DNA of 64,000 bases, taken from NCBI GenBank assembly GCA_965267335.1, contig OZ253953.1, positions 1,178,001 to 1,242,000 of the forward strand, written 5' to 3'. Every line of letters starts with the position of its first letter. The first letter of the stretch is position 1. Below the pieces are notes generated by a model that had not been told where the DNA came from, did no database searches, and was given only the letters and a program-made list of their open reading frames with translations. The position numbers and the translations under genes were made by a program. Positions 51,910-60,733 of the stretch are shown one piece after another. This DNA is from G965267335 sp965267335 (GTDB lineage Bacteria > Bacteroidota > Bacteroidia > Cytophagales > JAAEPT01).

Positions 51910-51986
51910 ATTATTGAATTGTTCAATTGCTATATTATTTAACAACTCAACAATCAAGACCAGTCCATCTCTTCTGATAATTTCCC

Positions 51987-52018
51987 TTGTAATAAATATA
52001 TTTTCAGTTTTAAATTTG
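51987..52018 (+). promoter_or_regulatory. Promoter of the GroES-like gene
   Basis: TTG (51987-51989) and TAAATTTG (52011-52018) are 21 bases apart. The ATG at 52023 starts only 5 bases after the -7 box, so the mRNA would have almost no leader. Confidence 0.65.
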
Positions 52019-52022
52019 CCGA

Positions 52023-52406
52023 ATGCAAATCATAGACGAGGACAACAAGCTAAAGGAAATCATCGTAGTCGGTGATCGAGTATTGGTCAAGCCAAAAACC
52101 CAATCACAAAAGACCAAGTCCGGATTGTATCTACCTCCGGGAGTTCAGGAGAAAGAGAAAGTTCAGAGTGGATATATCGTGAAGGCTGGTCCTGGGTATC
52201 CCATTCCATTCGTTAGTGAAGATGAAGAACCCTGGAAGAATGCAGAGGAGAAAGTAAAGTACCTTCCCCTTCAAGCCAAGGAAGGTGACCTGGCGGTATT
52301 TCTACAAAATAGTGCCTATGAAATTGAGTATAGCGGAGAAAAGTATTTAATAGTACCTCAGTCTGCTATTTTGATGTTGGTGAGGGATGATGAGTTGTTG
52401 GATTAA
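52023..52406 (+). CDS. GroES-like co-chaperonin domain protein (standalone)
   Basis: A 127-residue protein with a Cpn10 fold pattern: VVGDRVLVKPKTQSQKTKSGLYLPP at the start, then VQSGYIVKAGPGYP, and the late sequence EKYLIVPQSAILMLVR. It is longer than GroES (about 97) because of an insertion around PFVSEDEEPWKNAEEKVKYLP that replaces part of the mobile or roof region. No groEL is nearby, so it is probably a divergent paralogue, not the main co-chaperonin. Its function is unknown. The 3' end overlaps convergent hemB by 4 bases. Confidence 0.75.
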   Translation: MQIIDEDNKLKEIIVVGDRVLVKPKTQSQKTKSGLYLPPGVQEKEKVQSGYIVKAGPGYPIPFVSEDEEPWKNAEEKVKYLPLQAKEGDLAVFLQNSAYEIEYSGEKYLIVPQSAILMLVRDDELLD

Positions 52407-53374
52407 TTTTTTAATATTTTTGCCACCTCCTTCGCAAAATAAGTCAATATCGCATCTGCACCAGCTCGTTTAATACTTAGCAGGCTTTCCATCATAGTTT
52501 TCTCACCGTCTAGCCAACCCTTTTCCGCTGCAGCTTTTATCATGGCATATTCTCCACTGACATTATAGGCAGTTACGGGTACTTCAAAATTATCTTTTAG
52601 GAGCTTAATGATATCCAGATAGGCCAGGGCGGGTTTTACCATGATCATATCAGCTCCTTCAATGATATCTAATTCGGCTTCAATTAATGCCTCGCTGCTA
52701 TTGGCCGGATTCATCTGATAAGTTTTTTTATCACCGAACTTAGGGGCCGAATCTAATGCATCCCTAAAAGGTCCATAGAACGCACTTGCATACTTGGCGG
52801 TATATGACATGATAGAAACATTGCTAAAACCAGCTTCATCCAGTGTCTCTCTGATATACCCTACACGGCCATCCATCATATCAGAAGGGCCAATGATATC
52901 AGCACCAGCCTGAGCTTGAGCCACCGCCATTTTGCCTAGTACTTCCAAAGTTTCATCATTCAAAATCTCCCCATTTTCGACAATACCATCGTGGCCATCG
53001 GAAGAATAAGGGTCCATGGCCACATCGGTCATTAAGGCAATGTCCGGAAACTGATTTTTGATTTCTCTTAGCGCTTTTATGTACAATCCATCCGGATTAT
53101 GGCCCTCCGTTGCGTACTTATCTTTTTTGCTTTCAGGGAGCGATGGGAATACGCAAAATGCCTTTAGCCCCAGATCTGTACATTCTTTAATTTCTGTAAG
53201 AAGGAGGTCAAGTGAATATCGGTATATCCCTGGCATTGAGGATACTTCCTCTTTTTTGTTTTCTCCTTCTATTAAGAAAACGGGATATATCAGATCATTT
53301 ACCGAAAGGGTTGTTTCCTGTACGAGATCGCGAATTGCTGCGGACTTTCTATTTCTTCTTGGTCTTCTTAACAT
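52403..53374 (-). CDS. hemB: Delta-aminolevulinic acid dehydratase (porphobilinogen synthase)
   Basis: A 323-residue enzyme joining two aminolevulinate molecules in heme synthesis. The conserved opening RRPRRNR, the active lysines in MVKPALAYLD and the NVSGEYAMIKAA segment are present. The metal loop reads DVAMDPYSSDGHDGIV (117-132) with no cysteines, so it is of the magnesium or metal-poor class rather than the three-cysteine zinc class. Its start overlaps the metallophosphoesterase gene by 26 bases. Confidence 0.95.
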   Translation of the reverse strand: MLRRPRRNRKSAAIRDLVQETTLSVNDLIYPVFLIEGENKKEEVSSMPGIYRYSLDLLLTEIKECTDLGLKAFCVFPSLPESKKDKYATEGHNPDGLYIKALREIKNQFPDIALMTDVAMDPYSSDGHDGIVENGEILNDETLEVLGKMAVAQAQAGADIIGPSDMMDGRVGYIRETLDEAGFSNVSIMSYTAKYASAFYGPFRDALDSAPKFGDKKTYQMNPANSSEALIEAELDIIEGADMIMVKPALAYLDIIKLLKDNFEVPVTAYNVSGEYAMIKAAAEKGWLDGEKTMMESLLSIKRAGADAILTYFAKEVAKILKN

Positions 53375-54584
53375 CTTCCGGAGTTTGAAATTTTTTACTT
53401 AACTCAATTTGTTGTTCCAGATCGGGCTGAAATCCAAATGGACCACCCAACGTGTCATGCAAATATACTTGAAGTTTGGCACTTGGTTGATTTGCCTGAA
53501 AAGTAATCAATCGAGATGATGAGGGAGTCCCTTTTTTGATGTGTCCGAGCAGGGCAGCATTGATAAAAGTGACACCATTCTTTTGGGCTATAAAGGTTTT
53601 TCCGTTCAAAGTATCGTAAGGTGAAATATGAGTATGGGCACCTAACCATAAATCGATGCATCCTGGGTGTTCTTCGATATAGCTATTGAAATAGTTGGCA
53701 TCGGGCTCATCATCAACAAAGTATAAATATGAGGAACCTTTGAAATCGTGTTCTGTACTATGTCCGTGAAATCCGTTTTTTATCCCAGTGTAAGGTTCTG
53801 TGGCGATAGTTGTGTTCTTTAGCATGTGATGAGCACAAGTGATAATGATTTTATTTCGATTACTTTCAACCATATGCTTCCACCAGAAAAATGTTTTTTT
53901 GGATACTCTACCTGCGGGATGTCCTTTTGCTGAGGTGTCGCGACCGGCTGGTTCAGGCCCATCGTTTCTGTCTCCAAGCATCAGAAAAAGCAGGTTTCCC
54001 ACTTCAAATGAATAGCGCTCATAAGTACCGTAAACTGGAAATGGTCTTAGATCAGTGTTAACACCTGATCGATTACTTTTCCCAAAAGGATCGATCCAGG
54101 TTCGGAACCAGTGATTTTCAGATGAACTATCACCTGTGATCGCATCATGATTTCCCATCAGCGAATAGATTTGTTCCCTACGGTGATGCTTGCCGGCTGA
54201 AAGCTGTGTTTTGGCTAGTTCTCCAACAAAATCATTGGGTAAGCTAGGGTGAGAACAGAAATCACCAAGAAACAACATAATATCCCAGTTGAATGGTTTT
54301 GGTCCTCTTTCACTATGAAAGATTGCTTCTGAAATTGGGGCGCGTCCAATACTGAGGTCATGAGGCAGGTGGGCACAACCAGTCACCCAAAGGTTAAATT
54401 GACTCGTAGTATCAATGTGCTTGGTAACGTTATTTATAGCAACTTTCTTATGTTTCGGATTTTCTCGTCCTCTTTCGATTTTCCAGTCTTCATACTCCTC
54501 AGACAGATTCTCTTTTTGGTAGAAGTAAATTCCGCCAGCTAGTAGCAAAAGTGAAATCAGTATGAGTATGGCTCTGTTTTTCAT
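53349..54584 (-). CDS. Membrane-anchored metallophosphoesterase
   Basis: A 411-residue protein with one N-terminal membrane helix (about residues 4-21) and an extracytoplasmic calcineurin-like phosphoesterase domain. Metal-binding motifs are VTGCAHLPHD (near 70), MLFLGDFCSH (near 103) and SLMGNHDAITG (near 142), with TCAHHML and GAHTHIS further on. The substrate is unknown. The C-terminal KKTKKK is basic and its last codons overlap the start of hemB. It is probably co-transcribed with rocD upstream, 17 bases away. Confidence 0.8.
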   Translation of the reverse strand: MKNRAILILISLLLLAGGIYFYQKENLSEEYEDWKIERGRENPKHKKVAINNVTKHIDTTSQFNLWVTGCAHLPHDLSIGRAPISEAIFHSERGPKPFNWDIMLFLGDFCSHPSLPNDFVGELAKTQLSAGKHHRREQIYSLMGNHDAITGDSSSENHWFRTWIDPFGKSNRSGVNTDLRPFPVYGTYERYSFEVGNLLFLMLGDRNDGPEPAGRDTSAKGHPAGRVSKKTFFWWKHMVESNRNKIIITCAHHMLKNTTIATEPYTGIKNGFHGHSTEHDFKGSSYLYFVDDEPDANYFNSYIEEHPGCIDLWLGAHTHISPYDTLNGKTFIAQKNGVTFINAALLGHIKKGTPSSSRLITFQANQPSAKLQVYLHDTLGGPFGFQPDLEQQIELSKKFQTPEDVKKTKKK

Positions 54585-54601
54585 TAAAGTAGTTGTGGGA
54601 A

Positions 54602-55831
54602 TTAGACTGGGCCTAGAATGGTATTTTCAATGATATCACAACATTCGTTTAGTTGCTCCTCGGTAATTACTAACGGTGGAGCAAAACGAATTTTATCCCC
54701 ATGAGTCGGTTTGGCCAGTAAACCATTGTCTTTTAATTCCAGGCAAATGTCCCAGGCTGTTTTCCCGTCAATTTCATTTATGACGATTGCATTTAGAAGT
54801 CCTTTGCCTCGTACGGTCTTAATCACTTGTGACTTTTCTTTAATTTCTGTCATCCGTTTCCTAAAGAGTTCCCCAAGCGTAGCGGCTCGTTCAGCTAGAT
54901 CTTCATTTTTTACCACTTCCAGGGCTGCTGTCATGACGGCACATGCGAGGGGGTTACCTCCATAAGTTGAGCCATGTTCACCTGGTTTGATAACTAACAT
55001 AATATTGTCATCGGCAAGTACTGCCGATACCGGGTACACGCCACCAGATAATGCCTTGCCAAGAATTAGAACATCGGGCCTGACGTTCTCATGGTCGCAG
55101 GCGAGCCTTTTTCCCGTACGTGCAATGCCCGTCTGTACTTCGTCTACCATGAAAAGTACATTGTGTTTTTTGCAGAGTTCTGCTGCCTTTTTCAGGTACC
55201 CATCTTCCGGAACATATACCCCCGCTTCTCCCTGGATGGGTTCTACCCAAAAGGCACAGACATTAGGATCGGATAAAGCCTGGTCTAAGGCTGATAGATC
55301 GTTGTAAGGAATAATCTCAAAGCCCGGTAGAAAAGGTCCGAAACCTCGTCTTGAATCCGGGTCGGTCGATGCGGAAATTATCCCGGTGGTTCTGCCGTGA
55401 AAGTTATTTTCTACCGCGATTATTTTTGCCTCATTTTCCGCTATACCCTTTATCTCGTAACCCCATCTTCTTGCGAGCTTGATGGCCGTTTCATTGGCCT
55501 CAGCTCCTGTGTTCATCAATAAAGATTTTTGGTAGCCGAAATAATCAGAGAGGTATTTCTCTGCCAGGCCAAGCTGGTCACTATAAAAGGCTCTGGAAGT
55601 CAATGTGAGTTTTGAGGCCTGGTTTGATAAGGCTGTGATGATAGCGGGATGGCAATGCCCTTGATTTACTGCTGAATAGGCAGACAAGAAATCAAAGTAC
55701 TTTTTCCCTTCCACGTCCCAAACAAAAACGCCCTCACCTTTCTCAAGAACTACGGGGATGGGGTGGTAGTTGTGTGCTCCATAATCATTTTCCAGTTGGA
55801 TGTACTTTTCTGTTTGGCTCACCTTCTTCAA
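54602..55831 (-). CDS. rocD: Ornithine--oxo-acid transaminase
   Basis: A 409-residue PLP enzyme that converts ornithine and 2-oxoglutarate to glutamate semialdehyde and glutamate. The start region YGAHNYHPIPVVLEKGEG and the segments MNTGAEANETAIKLAR and GKALSGGVYPVSAVLAD (with the PLP lysine) fit the ornithine aminotransferase branch. There is no ATG at the beginning: TTG at 55831 or, more likely, GTG at 55822 is used. The close relatives for acetylornithine aminotransferase (ArgD) lack the YGAHNYHP motif, which favours RocD. Confidence 0.92.
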   Translation of the reverse strand: MKKVSQTEKYIQLENDYGAHNYHPIPVVLEKGEGVFVWDVEGKKYFDFLSAYSAVNQGHCHPAIITALSNQASKLTLTSRAFYSDQLGLAEKYLSDYFGYQKSLLMNTGAEANETAIKLARRWGYEIKGIAENEAKIIAVENNFHGRTTGIISASTDPDSRRGFGPFLPGFEIIPYNDLSALDQALSDPNVCAFWVEPIQGEAGVYVPEDGYLKKAAELCKKHNVLFMVDEVQTGIARTGKRLACDHENVRPDVLILGKALSGGVYPVSAVLADDNIMLVIKPGEHGSTYGGNPLACAVMTAALEVVKNEDLAERAATLGELFRKRMTEIKEKSQVIKTVRGKGLLNAIVINEIDGKTAWDICLELKDNGLLAKPTHGDKIRFAPPLVITEEQLNECCDIIENTILGPV

Positions 55832-55947
55832 TTTTATTGATCTTAAAGATAAAGTTTAAACGCTCAAATTTACCTATCAGTGGTAATTAATGAAAAAAGT
55901 GAACATTCCGAAATCCGATTCTCTCATCCCCGCGTAGGTATGGCACG

Positions 55948-56283
55948 ATGAAAAAATTAATACCATATATGGTAATCGTGGCTTTCTGCGGAATACCCAA
56001 CTGTTCTAATTTTGAGGGGAGATCTAAGGAGAGCAAGAAAAAAATGACTAATAGGAAATTAGTTTGTGATCCCATTCTGACAAAGGGATTTTTTGAGGGT
56101 GTTCCTGGTCAGTCTACCCTTGAAAGTACCTATCGAATAACCATTTTACGCACTGGTTTTCAATCTGATTTCGTTGCCGGAACCTGGGATCACAAATTGA
56201 CTTCTTGTTCAACAAACAAGCCAATAGGATTCAGTTCGGAGAATCAATTAAATATCCGGACAATTCAGGATTATGAAAGTTAG
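55948..56283 (+). CDS. Small putative lipoprotein
   Basis: A 111-residue protein beginning MKKLIPYMVIVAFCGIPNCS, a signal peptide with a possible lipobox (GIPNC). The mature chain is hydrophilic, with KESKKKMTNRKLVCDP and three cysteines. I do not recognise a family. It lies 146 bp upstream of the ECF sigma factor gene, with no visible link. The signal sequence makes it a plausible real gene; the rest offers little support. Confidence 0.45.
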   Translation: MKKLIPYMVIVAFCGIPNCSNFEGRSKESKKKMTNRKLVCDPILTKGFFEGVPGQSTLESTYRITILRTGFQSDFVAGTWDHKLTSCSTNKPIGFSSENQLNIRTIQDYES

Positions 56284-56428
56284 AGCCGATTGAAGAAAGT
56301 GGGGTCAGGGGAATTTGACGTCTCCGACTCTGCTTTCTTATTAAAAGGTTAGAAAATTTCATAGTTTTATTTCTTCAACCGGAACAAAACTGACGACAAC
56401 AGTTTCAAATATCGATGTAGAAAGGCTC

Positions 56429-56926
56429 ATGGAGCTGGTAAAACAACATGACAAAAAAGCAATTGAAAGGCTTTATGACATGTTTGGCCCGTCCCTATAC
56501 GGTATTATTCTAAAAATTGTCAAAAAAGAGGAAAAGGCTCAGGATATATTGCAGGATGCATTTGTGAAGATTTGGAAGAATGCGTCAAAGTATAATAAAG
56601 AGAAGGGTAGGCCCTTCACGTGGATGCTTAACATTGCCAGAAATACTGCGATAGATGCTTTGAGAAAAAGTAACAGAAGTGTCGATTCTGAAGATATCGA
56701 TGGAATACCGGCCCAAAAAGCTGGCAGTACGACACAAAACATTGAGACGATCGGGATTAGTAAATTCGTTGATCAGCTCGATGAAGAATATAGACAGATT
56801 ATAGTCCTGGCTTATTTTGAGGGGTTTACTCACGTTGAAATAGCCGAACATCTAGATATACCTCTTGGTACTGTTAAGTCAAGAGCAAGAATAGGAATTC
56901 GTGAATTGCGAAAAATTGTGAATTGA
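56429..56926 (+). CDS. ECF-type RNA polymerase sigma factor
   Basis: A 165-residue sigma-70 family factor. Region 2 spans about residues 10-75 (AQDILQDAFVKIWKNASKY), and region 4 about 112-160 with the helix-turn-helix HVEIAEHLDIPLGTVKSRARIGI. The architecture fits extracytoplasmic-function factors of the SigK type. The next gene, overlapping by 4 bases (TTGA), is the RskA-type anti-sigma factor, a standard pairing. The regulon cannot be seen from here. Confidence 0.9.
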   Translation: MELVKQHDKKAIERLYDMFGPSLYGIILKIVKKEEKAQDILQDAFVKIWKNASKYNKEKGRPFTWMLNIARNTAIDALRKSNRSVDSEDIDGIPAQKAGSTTQNIETIGISKFVDQLDEEYRQIIVLAYFEGFTHVEIAEHLDIPLGTVKSRARIGIRELRKIVN

Positions 56927-57759
56927 ATGTAAAAGAATACATATCGTCCGGAATCTTAGAAGAATACGTTCTTGGCGGACTTTCTGATCAGGAAAGACAA
57001 GAGGTAGAGTGTATGTCTCATATCTACCCTGAGATTTCTACGGCCTTGCATGAAATTGAGGATGATATGTTTATTGTGGCTCAAGAGAGTGCTGTAACGC
57101 CACCAGAGTTTTTGAAATCAAAGGTGATGGTGGCTATTGATGAAGCTAAAGAAGATGATAGTGCACCTGTTGTCTCACTGAGTCAACAAACTCAATCAAA
57201 AAACCCATCTGGTAAGGGATGGCGAATAGCGGCCGTTATTGCCTTGTTGGTAGCGTGCGGAACAACGATTACTCTTTTCATGCAACAAAGTGTTTCAGAG
57301 GACAGGTTTGTAGCGGCACAAAATGAAATTGAAGTACTCAAGGAGAATGTGGATAGCCTAAAAACACAAATGGCTATTGCTTATTCAACTAATGACACCT
57401 TGAATACACAATTAGCTTTTATTAAAAATGCTGATGTGATAGATGTAAGGCTGGGCGCGGTGGAAGGACGAGATTCGACTTCATCAGTTATGGTATACTG
57501 GAACCAATCCAGCGGAGATGCCTATGTACAGGTTCTCAATCTTCCTGAACCACCGTCAGATAAACAATATCAACTTTGGGGATTGGTTGACGGACAGCCC
57601 GTTGATATGGGTGTGTTTGATATGAAGGATGCGGATTCGTTGCAACTAATGAAAGGACTCAAAGGGGCTCAAGTATTTGCCATAACCCTGGAGCAAAAAG
57701 GAGGAAGTCCAACCCCAACCTTGGAGGAAATGTATGTTTTGGGTAAAATCGCTGGATAG
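56923..57759 (+). CDS. RskA-type anti-sigma factor
   Basis: A 278-residue membrane anti-sigma factor. Residues 1-70 form the cytoplasmic sigma-binding part (EEYVLGGLSDQERQEVE near 13-29), without the zinc-finger HxxxCxxC motif. One membrane helix spans about 101-120. A coiled-coil (125-170) leads to the extracytoplasmic RskA domain (about 180-278; WGLVDGQPVDMGVFDM). The start is TTG at 56923, overlapping the sigma factor's TGA as TTGA. The pair would respond to an envelope signal. Confidence 0.87.
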   Translation: MNVKEYISSGILEEYVLGGLSDQERQEVECMSHIYPEISTALHEIEDDMFIVAQESAVTPPEFLKSKVMVAIDEAKEDDSAPVVSLSQQTQSKNPSGKGWRIAAVIALLVACGTTITLFMQQSVSEDRFVAAQNEIEVLKENVDSLKTQMAIAYSTNDTLNTQLAFIKNADVIDVRLGAVEGRDSTSSVMVYWNQSSGDAYVQVLNLPEPPSDKQYQLWGLVDGQPVDMGVFDMKDADSLQLMKGLKGAQVFAITLEQKGGSPTPTLEEMYVLGKIAG

Positions 57760-57763
57760 TTTG

Positions 57764-58939
57764 TTAGTCAAATAATCCTAATAAGTAGGACTTTGGCATA
57801 TTTAACAACATTGATATTGCAAAGAAACCAATCAAAGGCCACTTAACTTTTTTAAAATACTCTTCTCTTACAGCAACTAAGCTCAGTAAACCTATAAGTA
57901 CAAGTAAAGTAAATGGGGATATAATTCTGTAATTGATCGGGTCGAAATAAATTATCGATCGGATGATGATCATCATAATAAGATAAAATATTCCTGTTCC
58001 AATAAAGATAAGGCCTGGCCGATCCGTAATATTCTTCAGTGATACTTTCTTTCCCGAATTTCTTGAGAGCCACAAAAAAACGATCACAGACACTTGCAGC
58101 AATACACAACCCAGAAATAAGCCGATCGGTTCACCCTGGAAATAATAGTTTCGTATGATCAATAGTTCGTTGAACAATCCTTTTCCGAGCATAATTACAA
58201 ATTCACCGGGAGTTTCCATTTCCATTTGGAAGCGATCCATTCCGGTAATGTGGCCGTTGTGGGTTTTGTTGTACCATAGGTAACCAAGAACAAAAAAGGA
58301 GGCAATCAGGCCTGCCAGGATAAAGGCTGGTAGGTTTTGTCGCTGCTTTTTAATGAGGAAGTATAAACAAATGGCTCCAATCTGAAAAAAGTAAATAACC
58401 GCAGCGTAGCGGAACAAAAAGGCTGTTATTAAACACAGTGCGAGGAGTAACCACCTGAAGGTTAATCTTTCCCAATGAATTAAAAGATAAGCAAACCAGA
58501 TCGAGGTAAATATAAATGCACCCTCTGACCAGGTGAAGGAAAATATTTCCAATGCTGTAAAGCTGAAAAAAGCCAGCGCAACGAACCAGGCCTTTTCATT
58601 GAATAATTTTCGAAAAAGAAGTAGGGTAAGCCCAAAGAACAAAAGGTTGGTAATTTTGGAAGCCCAACGAACGGAAAGCCCGGTAACGTAAGCCGTACCA
58701 GCAATACAAACTGGATAGCCAACGGGCCACATAGCAAGACGAACTTCTTCCTTGGCAATACTAAAGGGATAAACTTCCGGAGCAATCAGCCCTTTGCCAT
58801 TCATGAAATTTTTTGCCGAACGCAAATAAGCTTTGGAGTCAGGAGTGATGTACTTATTATTATTTCCTTTAATTCTGAGACCTATCGTGGCGCAGAATAT
58901 CAGGAAGATCAATACAAGAAGTAAATCACCTTTTTTCAT
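57764..58939 (-). CDS. Polytopic membrane protein, GT-C glycosyltransferase-like
   Basis: A 391-residue membrane protein with about nine segments. The first extracytoplasmic loop holds ITPDSKAYLRSA (near residues 31-42) and MWPVGYP (near 70), features seen in the mannosyltransferase or ArnT-like GT-C group. There is no membrane-domain tail. It resembles the protein at 2049-3086 in the D-[TS]-K-[SA]-Y motif but is otherwise distant. It stands alone, converging on the anti-sigma gene after 4 bases. Donor and acceptor are unknown. Confidence 0.6.
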   Translation of the reverse strand: MKKGDLLLVLIFLIFCATIGLRIKGNNNKYITPDSKAYLRSAKNFMNGKGLIAPEVYPFSIAKEEVRLAMWPVGYPVCIAGTAYVTGLSVRWASKITNLLFFGLTLLLFRKLFNEKAWFVALAFFSFTALEIFSFTWSEGAFIFTSIWFAYLLIHWERLTFRWLLLALCLITAFLFRYAAVIYFFQIGAICLYFLIKKQRQNLPAFILAGLIASFFVLGYLWYNKTHNGHITGMDRFQMEMETPGEFVIMLGKGLFNELLIIRNYYFQGEPIGLFLGCVLLQVSVIVFLWLSRNSGKKVSLKNITDRPGLIFIGTGIFYLIMMIIIRSIIYFDPINYRIISPFTLLVLIGLLSLVAVREEYFKKVKWPLIGFFAISMLLNMPKSYLLGLFD

Positions 58940-59054
58940 GTCACTGACAAAGATATTTGTTCATATCGTTATTCAATTATTTTTTGACTTAATCCTTAAA
59001 TCTGTTTTAAACCAAAGCATATTGAAATAAATCTATTTTTTACCTCCCTTACCT

Positions 59055-59086
59055 TTTGCTATTTATTATATATTTTATCATCTTTG
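59055..59086 (+). promoter_or_regulatory. Promoter of the rpmB-rpmG operon
   Basis: TTTG (59055-59058) and CATCTTTG (59079-59086) are 20 bases apart, matching the Bacteroidota consensus at seven of eight -7 positions. The leader to the rpmB ATG is about 25 bases and ends in a purine-rich AGCGGAGAAAA. Confidence 0.6.
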
Positions 59087-59114
59087 CGGTCCGATTTTAT
59101 TTAAGCGGAGAAAA

Positions 59115-59354
59115 ATGTCGAGAGTTTGTCAAATAACAGGTAAAAGACCTAGAGTCGGAAACAACGTTTCTCACTCAAATATTAAGACGAAAAGAAAGTT
59201 CTTACCGAACCTTCACAAGAAAAGATTCTACATTCCAGAAGAGGATAAGTGGATTACTTTGAAGGTATCATCAGCAGCATTGAGAACCATCAATAAGAAT
59301 GGAATCAGTGCCGTTTTGAAAAAGGCTAGAGCTAACGGTAACAAATTGATCTAA
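59115..59354 (+). CDS. rpmB: 50S ribosomal protein bL28
   Basis: A 79-residue basic protein beginning MSRVCQITGKRPRVGNNVSHS, the bL28 signature, with NKTKRKFLPNLHKKRF-like middle sequence. The N-terminal region includes a single cysteine (C5) rather than a CxxC zinc pair, so it is the zinc-free form. It is the first gene of bL28-bL33-DUF4295, the usual order in Bacteroidota. Confidence 0.97.
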   Translation: MSRVCQITGKRPRVGNNVSHSNIKTKRKFLPNLHKKRFYIPEEDKWITLKVSSAALRTINKNGISAVLKKARANGNKLI

Positions 59355-59365
59355 GACTTAGAGTC

Positions 59366-59548
59366 ATGGCAAAGAAAGGAAATAGAATTCAGGTAATCTT
59401 AGAATGTACGGAGCACAAGGACAGTGGTAAACCAGGTACTTCGCGTTACGTTACTACCAAGAACAGAAAAAACACTCCGGATAGAATTGAACTTAAAAAG
59501 TACAATCCTATTCTGAATAAATATACTATTCACAAAGAAATTAAGTAA
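59366..59548 (+). CDS. rpmG: 50S ribosomal protein bL33
   Basis: A 60-residue protein starting MAKKGNRIQVILECTEHKDSG, typical of bL33. One cysteine is present (C14) and the zinc-binding CxxC pairs are missing, so it is the zinc-independent type. It follows rpmB by 11 bases and precedes the DUF4295 gene by 2 bases. Confidence 0.96.
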   Translation: MAKKGNRIQVILECTEHKDSGKPGTSRYVTTKNRKNTPDRIELKKYNPILNKYTIHKEIK

Positions 59549-59550
59549 TT

Positions 59551-59703
59551 ATGGCTAAGAAGGTTGTTGCAACGTTACAGAAAGGTGGTAAGAACTACGC
59601 CAAAGTTATCAGATCTGTAAAGTCACCTAAGACAGGAGCTTACACGTTTAAAGAGGAGATCGTTACTCTTGATGGCGTAAAAGAAGCGTTAGGTCAGAAC
59701 TAG
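59551..59703 (+). CDS. DUF4295 family protein (50 aa)
   Basis: A 50-residue basic protein from the ATG at 59551, beginning MAKKVVATLQKGGKNYAKVI and ending KEALGQN. It matches the DUF4295 family, short proteins encoded right after rpmG in Bacteroidota. Its position and composition suggest a ribosome-associated role, but I cannot confirm that from sequence. It is followed by a terminator, so it closes the operon. Confidence 0.9.
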   Translation: MAKKVVATLQKGGKNYAKVIRSVKSPKTGAYTFKEEIVTLDGVKEALGQN

Positions 59704-59733
59704 TAGGCAGTTCTAAATATCATTAAAGTACTT

Positions 59734-59757
59734 AAAGTCCCATTTTGGGACTTTTTT
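59734..59757 (+). terminator. Terminator after the bL28-bL33-DUF4295 operon
   Basis: AAAGTCCCA (59734-59742) and TGGGACTTT (59746-59754) form a 9-bp stem around a 3-base loop, with T residues continuing to 59757. It is 30 bases after the DUF4295 stop and 17 bases before ftsY. Confidence 0.9.
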
Positions 59758-59773
59758 GTTATAAATTGCAGGT

Positions 59774-60730
59774 ATGGCACTATTCGGACTTTTTTCAAAA
59801 GAAAAGAAGGAGACCCTCGACAAGGGCCTTGAGAAGACTAAACAAAGCTTCTTCCAAAAGCTGAGCAAAGCAGTTGTCGGAAAGTCGAAGGTAGATGATG
59901 AGGTACTTGATGAACTGGAAGAAGTACTGATCACTTCTGATGTTGGGGTAGAAACCACCCTTAAGATTATTGAGCGAATTGAGGATCGGGCTGCACGAGA
60001 CAAATACACCAATGCTGATGAATTAGATAATATTCTAAGAGAGGAGATTACAGAATTACTCATCGACAATGAGACCAGTGATTACGAAGACTTTAAATTA
60101 CCAGAAGGTGGCGGACCTTATATCATGCTCGTTGTAGGCGTGAATGGAGTAGGGAAGACCACAACCATTGGTAAAATGGCACATCAGTTTAAGCAGGCTG
60201 GAAAAAAGGTAATTCTTGGAGCAGCGGACACTTTTAGGGCAGCAGCAGTTGACCAAATCAAGCTTTGGGGAGAAAGAGTAGGTGTGCCTGTAGTTGAGAA
60301 AGGCATGAATGCCGACCCCAGTTCAGTAGCTTTTGATGCAGTTCAAAGAGGCATTGAGGAAAATGCGGACATCGTCATTATCGACACGGCTGGCCGACTC
60401 CATACCAAAGTCAATCTGATGAATGAGCTGGGCAAAATAAAAAGATCATGTGGTAAGAACCTTGAAGGAGCTCCACACGAAACATTATTAGTACTCGATG
60501 GTAGTACAGGTCAAAACGCGATTATTCAAGCAACTGAATTTACTAAGGCTACAGAAGTTTCAGCGCTGGCCATTACAAAGTTGGATGGTACGGCCAAAGG
60601 TGGCGTTGTAATCGGTATCTCGGACAAATTCCAAATTCCTGTAAAATTCATAGGTGTAGGAGAGGGAATGGAAGATTTACAGGTCTTCAATAAAAGAGAG
60701 TTTGTTGATTCCCTATTCAAAAAGGACTAA
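59774..60730 (+). CDS. ftsY: Signal recognition particle receptor FtsY
   Basis: A 318-residue GTPase that receives SRP-ribosome complexes at the membrane. A short N-terminal basic amphipathic region is followed by the N domain. The G domain has GVNGVGKTT (G122-T130), the ADTFRAAAVDQ motif, DTAGR and TKLDGTAKGG. The acidic A domain of E. coli FtsY is absent, as in many bacteria outside the Proteobacteria. It precedes rimO by 3 bases. Confidence 0.96.
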   Translation: MALFGLFSKEKKETLDKGLEKTKQSFFQKLSKAVVGKSKVDDEVLDELEEVLITSDVGVETTLKIIERIEDRAARDKYTNADELDNILREEITELLIDNETSDYEDFKLPEGGGPYIMLVVGVNGVGKTTTIGKMAHQFKQAGKKVILGAADTFRAAAVDQIKLWGERVGVPVVEKGMNADPSSVAFDAVQRGIEENADIVIIDTAGRLHTKVNLMNELGKIKRSCGKNLEGAPHETLLVLDGSTGQNAIIQATEFTKATEVSALAITKLDGTAKGGVVIGISDKFQIPVKFIGVGEGMEDLQVFNKREFVDSLFKKD

Positions 60731-60733
60731 TTC

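Noticed and set aside
55887..56075. Minus-strand frame opposite the small lipoprotein at 55948
   Set aside because: The lipoprotein on the plus strand has a better start and signal peptide; the minus frame shows no family or start context.
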